6,950 bases of DNA, from the NCBI GenBank assembly GCA_002296885.1, contig DBIH01000092.1, positions 1-6,950 on the forward strand, given 5' to 3'. Positions 5,933 through 6,950 of the stretch are shown in pieces (within the stretch, counting starts at the first letter, position 1; every line of letters begins with the position of its first letter). This DNA comes from Flavobacterium sp. UBA807 (GTDB lineage: Bacteria > Bacteroidota > Bacteroidia > Flavobacteriales > Flavobacteriaceae). Under the pieces are notes generated by a model. That model did not search any database and was not told the DNA's origin. It saw only the letters and a program-made list of their open reading frames with translations. The translations under genes were made by a program, and so were the position numbers.

Positions 5933-5941
5933 TTGTAAAAG

Positions 5942-6508
5942 TTACTTGCGTATAATTTTTACCTGATTATCGAGCGTGAGCTTAATAATTGTTGATGGTT
6001 TGTCGCAAATTTTTTCGTGATGCAAATTTACTACATAGTCGACACCTTTTACAATTTCGGAGCTAATTTCTTTGAAAGATTTTGGTGTCGGCTGCCCGGA
6101 AATATTTGCCGAAGTCGAAACCAATGGTTTTTTCATACGTTCCATCAGTTTGTAACAGAAAGGTTCTTTCACTAATCGAACACCAAGCGTTTTGTCTTCT
6201 GCAATAATATTGGCTGCAACATTTCGAGGATTATCCAAAATTAGGGTTGTTGGTTTTTCGGATAAATCCATGATTTGCCAAGCTGTTTCCGGAATGTCTT
6301 TGAAAACATTATACATCATTTTCTCACCATTCATCAGCACAATCATGCTTTTAGATTCTTCACGTTGCTTTAATGCATAGATTTTTTTCACGGCTTCGGC
6401 ATTAGTTGCATCACAGCCAACTCCCCAAACCGTATCGGTAGGATAGAGTATGATGCCGCCATTTTGAATGATCTCGAATGCTTTGTGAACTTCACTATTT
6501 ATGTCCAT
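5942..6508 (-). CDS. tsaC: L-threonylcarbamoyladenylate synthase (Sua5/YciO/YrdC family)
   Basis: A 188-residue single-domain TsaC-type enzyme. It makes threonylcarbamoyl-AMP from threonine, bicarbonate and ATP, the first step of the t6A37 modification of ANN-decoding tRNAs. Visible motifs are G-G-I-I-L-Y22-P-T24-D-T26-V-W-G-V-G-C-D, K47-Q-R49-E-E-S-K53-S54-M for nucleotide binding, the S131-T-S133-A-N135-I-S137-G signature, and P-S171-T172-I-I near the end. The C-terminal Sua5 domain is absent, as in short TsaC proteins; a YciO-like paralogue of other function cannot be fully excluded. The start ATG shares one base with the stop of the upstream gene (TAATG at 6510-6506), so translation is probably coupled. 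Confidence 0.92.
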   Translation of the reverse strand: MDINSEVHKAFEIIQNGGIILYPTDTVWGVGCDATNAEAVKKIYALKQREESKSMIVLMNGEKMMYNVFKDIPETAWQIMDLSEKPTTLILDNPRNVAANIIAEDKTLGVRLVKEPFCYKLMERMKKPLVSTSANISGQPTPKSFKEISSEIVKGVDYVVNLHHEKICDKPSTIIKLTLDNQVKIIRK

Positions 6509-6950
6509 TATTTTAAAATTTTATCAAGCCAGTTCAGAATGTAGTTGAGTTTTTCTTCAGGGTATAAATCCAGGCTCTGAATATTCAGGAATAGTTTGTT
6601 TTTATCTTTTTCTGCTGAGGATAGTTTTTGTTTTATCCACCACAAAGCCTTGTCAGATGAACCAAAATAAACCAGCTGGAAATTATTTTTTCGGATAAAT
6701 GTTTTGTTTAAAATCTCCAGATGAACGCCAAGCGACTGAATCATAAAATAAGTCGGAACCCTGAATCGGTGCTTGATGTTGTTAATCAAAACCTCTTCGT
6801 TTTGGTCGAGATAATTATTGATAACCGATTTCCGTAGCGGAATAGGCGTGTGGCTGACTTTTAGATAGCGTTTGAATCCTAAAATTTTAGCGATGTTTGC
6901 CTGTGCCTGTTTATAAGTCAATTTAGAAACCCGCTTCTTTTTCAATCCGA
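6508..6950 (-). CDS. Unrecognised protein, 5' end beyond the window
   Basis: I do not recognise this family. The frame is open from the right edge to the TAA at 6510-6508 (about 147 codons). The first available start inside the window is TTG at 6945-6943; no ATG occurs before the Met in P-T-Y-F-M-I-Q-S, and the frame stays open to the edge, so the true start may lie outside. The visible protein is basic and soluble-looking: a Lys/Arg-rich N-terminal part (K-K-K-R-V-S-K), L-G-F-K-R-Y-L-K-V-S-H, a central Q-S-L-G-V-H-L-E-I-L segment, a Trp pair in A-L-W-W-I-K-Q-K, and the C-terminal L-Y-P-E-E-K-L-N-Y-I-L-N-W-L-D-K-I-L-K. There is no membrane helix and no cysteine. It overlaps tsaC by one base and is probably co-transcribed with it. 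Confidence 0.7.
   Translation of the reverse strand, partial: GLKKKRVSKLTYKQAQANIAKILGFKRYLKVSHTPIPLRKSVINNYLDQNEEVLINNIKHRFRVPTYFMIQSLGVHLEILNKTFIRKNNFQLVYFGSSDKALWWIKQKLSSAEKDKNKLFLNIQSLDLYPEEKLNYILNWLDKILK

Noticed and set aside
6943..6945. TTG as the true start of the rightmost gene
   Set aside because: The frame remains open to the window edge, so an upstream start outside the window is at least as likely.

Overview
The window reads as chromosomal DNA from a member of the Bacteroidota, most likely a Flavobacterium-like organism. It is AT-rich, lacks obvious Shine-Dalgarno sequences, and carries short '2TM'-domain membrane proteins beside a LytTR response regulator, a combination typical of flavobacteria. 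The assignment rests on protein resemblance from memory; no database search was made.

Left part, + strand (1-1710): the last bases of an upstream gene run into three tandem paralogous small membrane proteins and then a LytTR-type response regulator. Genes overlap or are separated by only a few bases, so this is probably one transcript. The missing upstream gene may be the partner sensor kinase, but only a few of its codons are visible. A 98-bp gap follows, then a second + strand pair (1809-2906): an exported TlpA-like thioredoxin with WCGPC and a PRX_like1-type thioredoxin-fold protein with CNTC. A strong hairpin at 2909-2940 separates this pair from the convergent minus-strand genes and can terminate both directions.

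Right part, minus strand, read from 6950 down to 2935: an unrecognised protein that runs off the window edge, tsaC (threonylcarbamoyl-AMP synthase for the t6A tRNA modification), a GxxExxY-family protein with a PD-(D/E)XK-like core, cca (tRNA nucleotidyltransferase with HD domain) and ctaA (heme A synthase). tsaC and cca both serve tRNA maturation; ctaA serves cytochrome oxidase assembly.

The most interesting structure is a family of four near-identical 24-bp repeats (core GCCACGAATNCACGAATA) in two inverted pairs. One pair tightly brackets the GxxExxY gene (5512-5932), whose DNA is far more AT-rich than its neighbours. The other pair brackets a gene-free 125-bp stretch between cca and ctaA (3968-4092). 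The arrangement resembles an autonomous cassette plus a small derivative, by analogy with RAYT transposases and their REPINs but with a nuclease-fold protein in the transposase's place. The repeat tips are built into neighbouring genes: one supplies the only plausible start codon (GTG) of cca, another forms part of the cca stop codon, and a third contains a GTG just upstream of the ctaA ATG.
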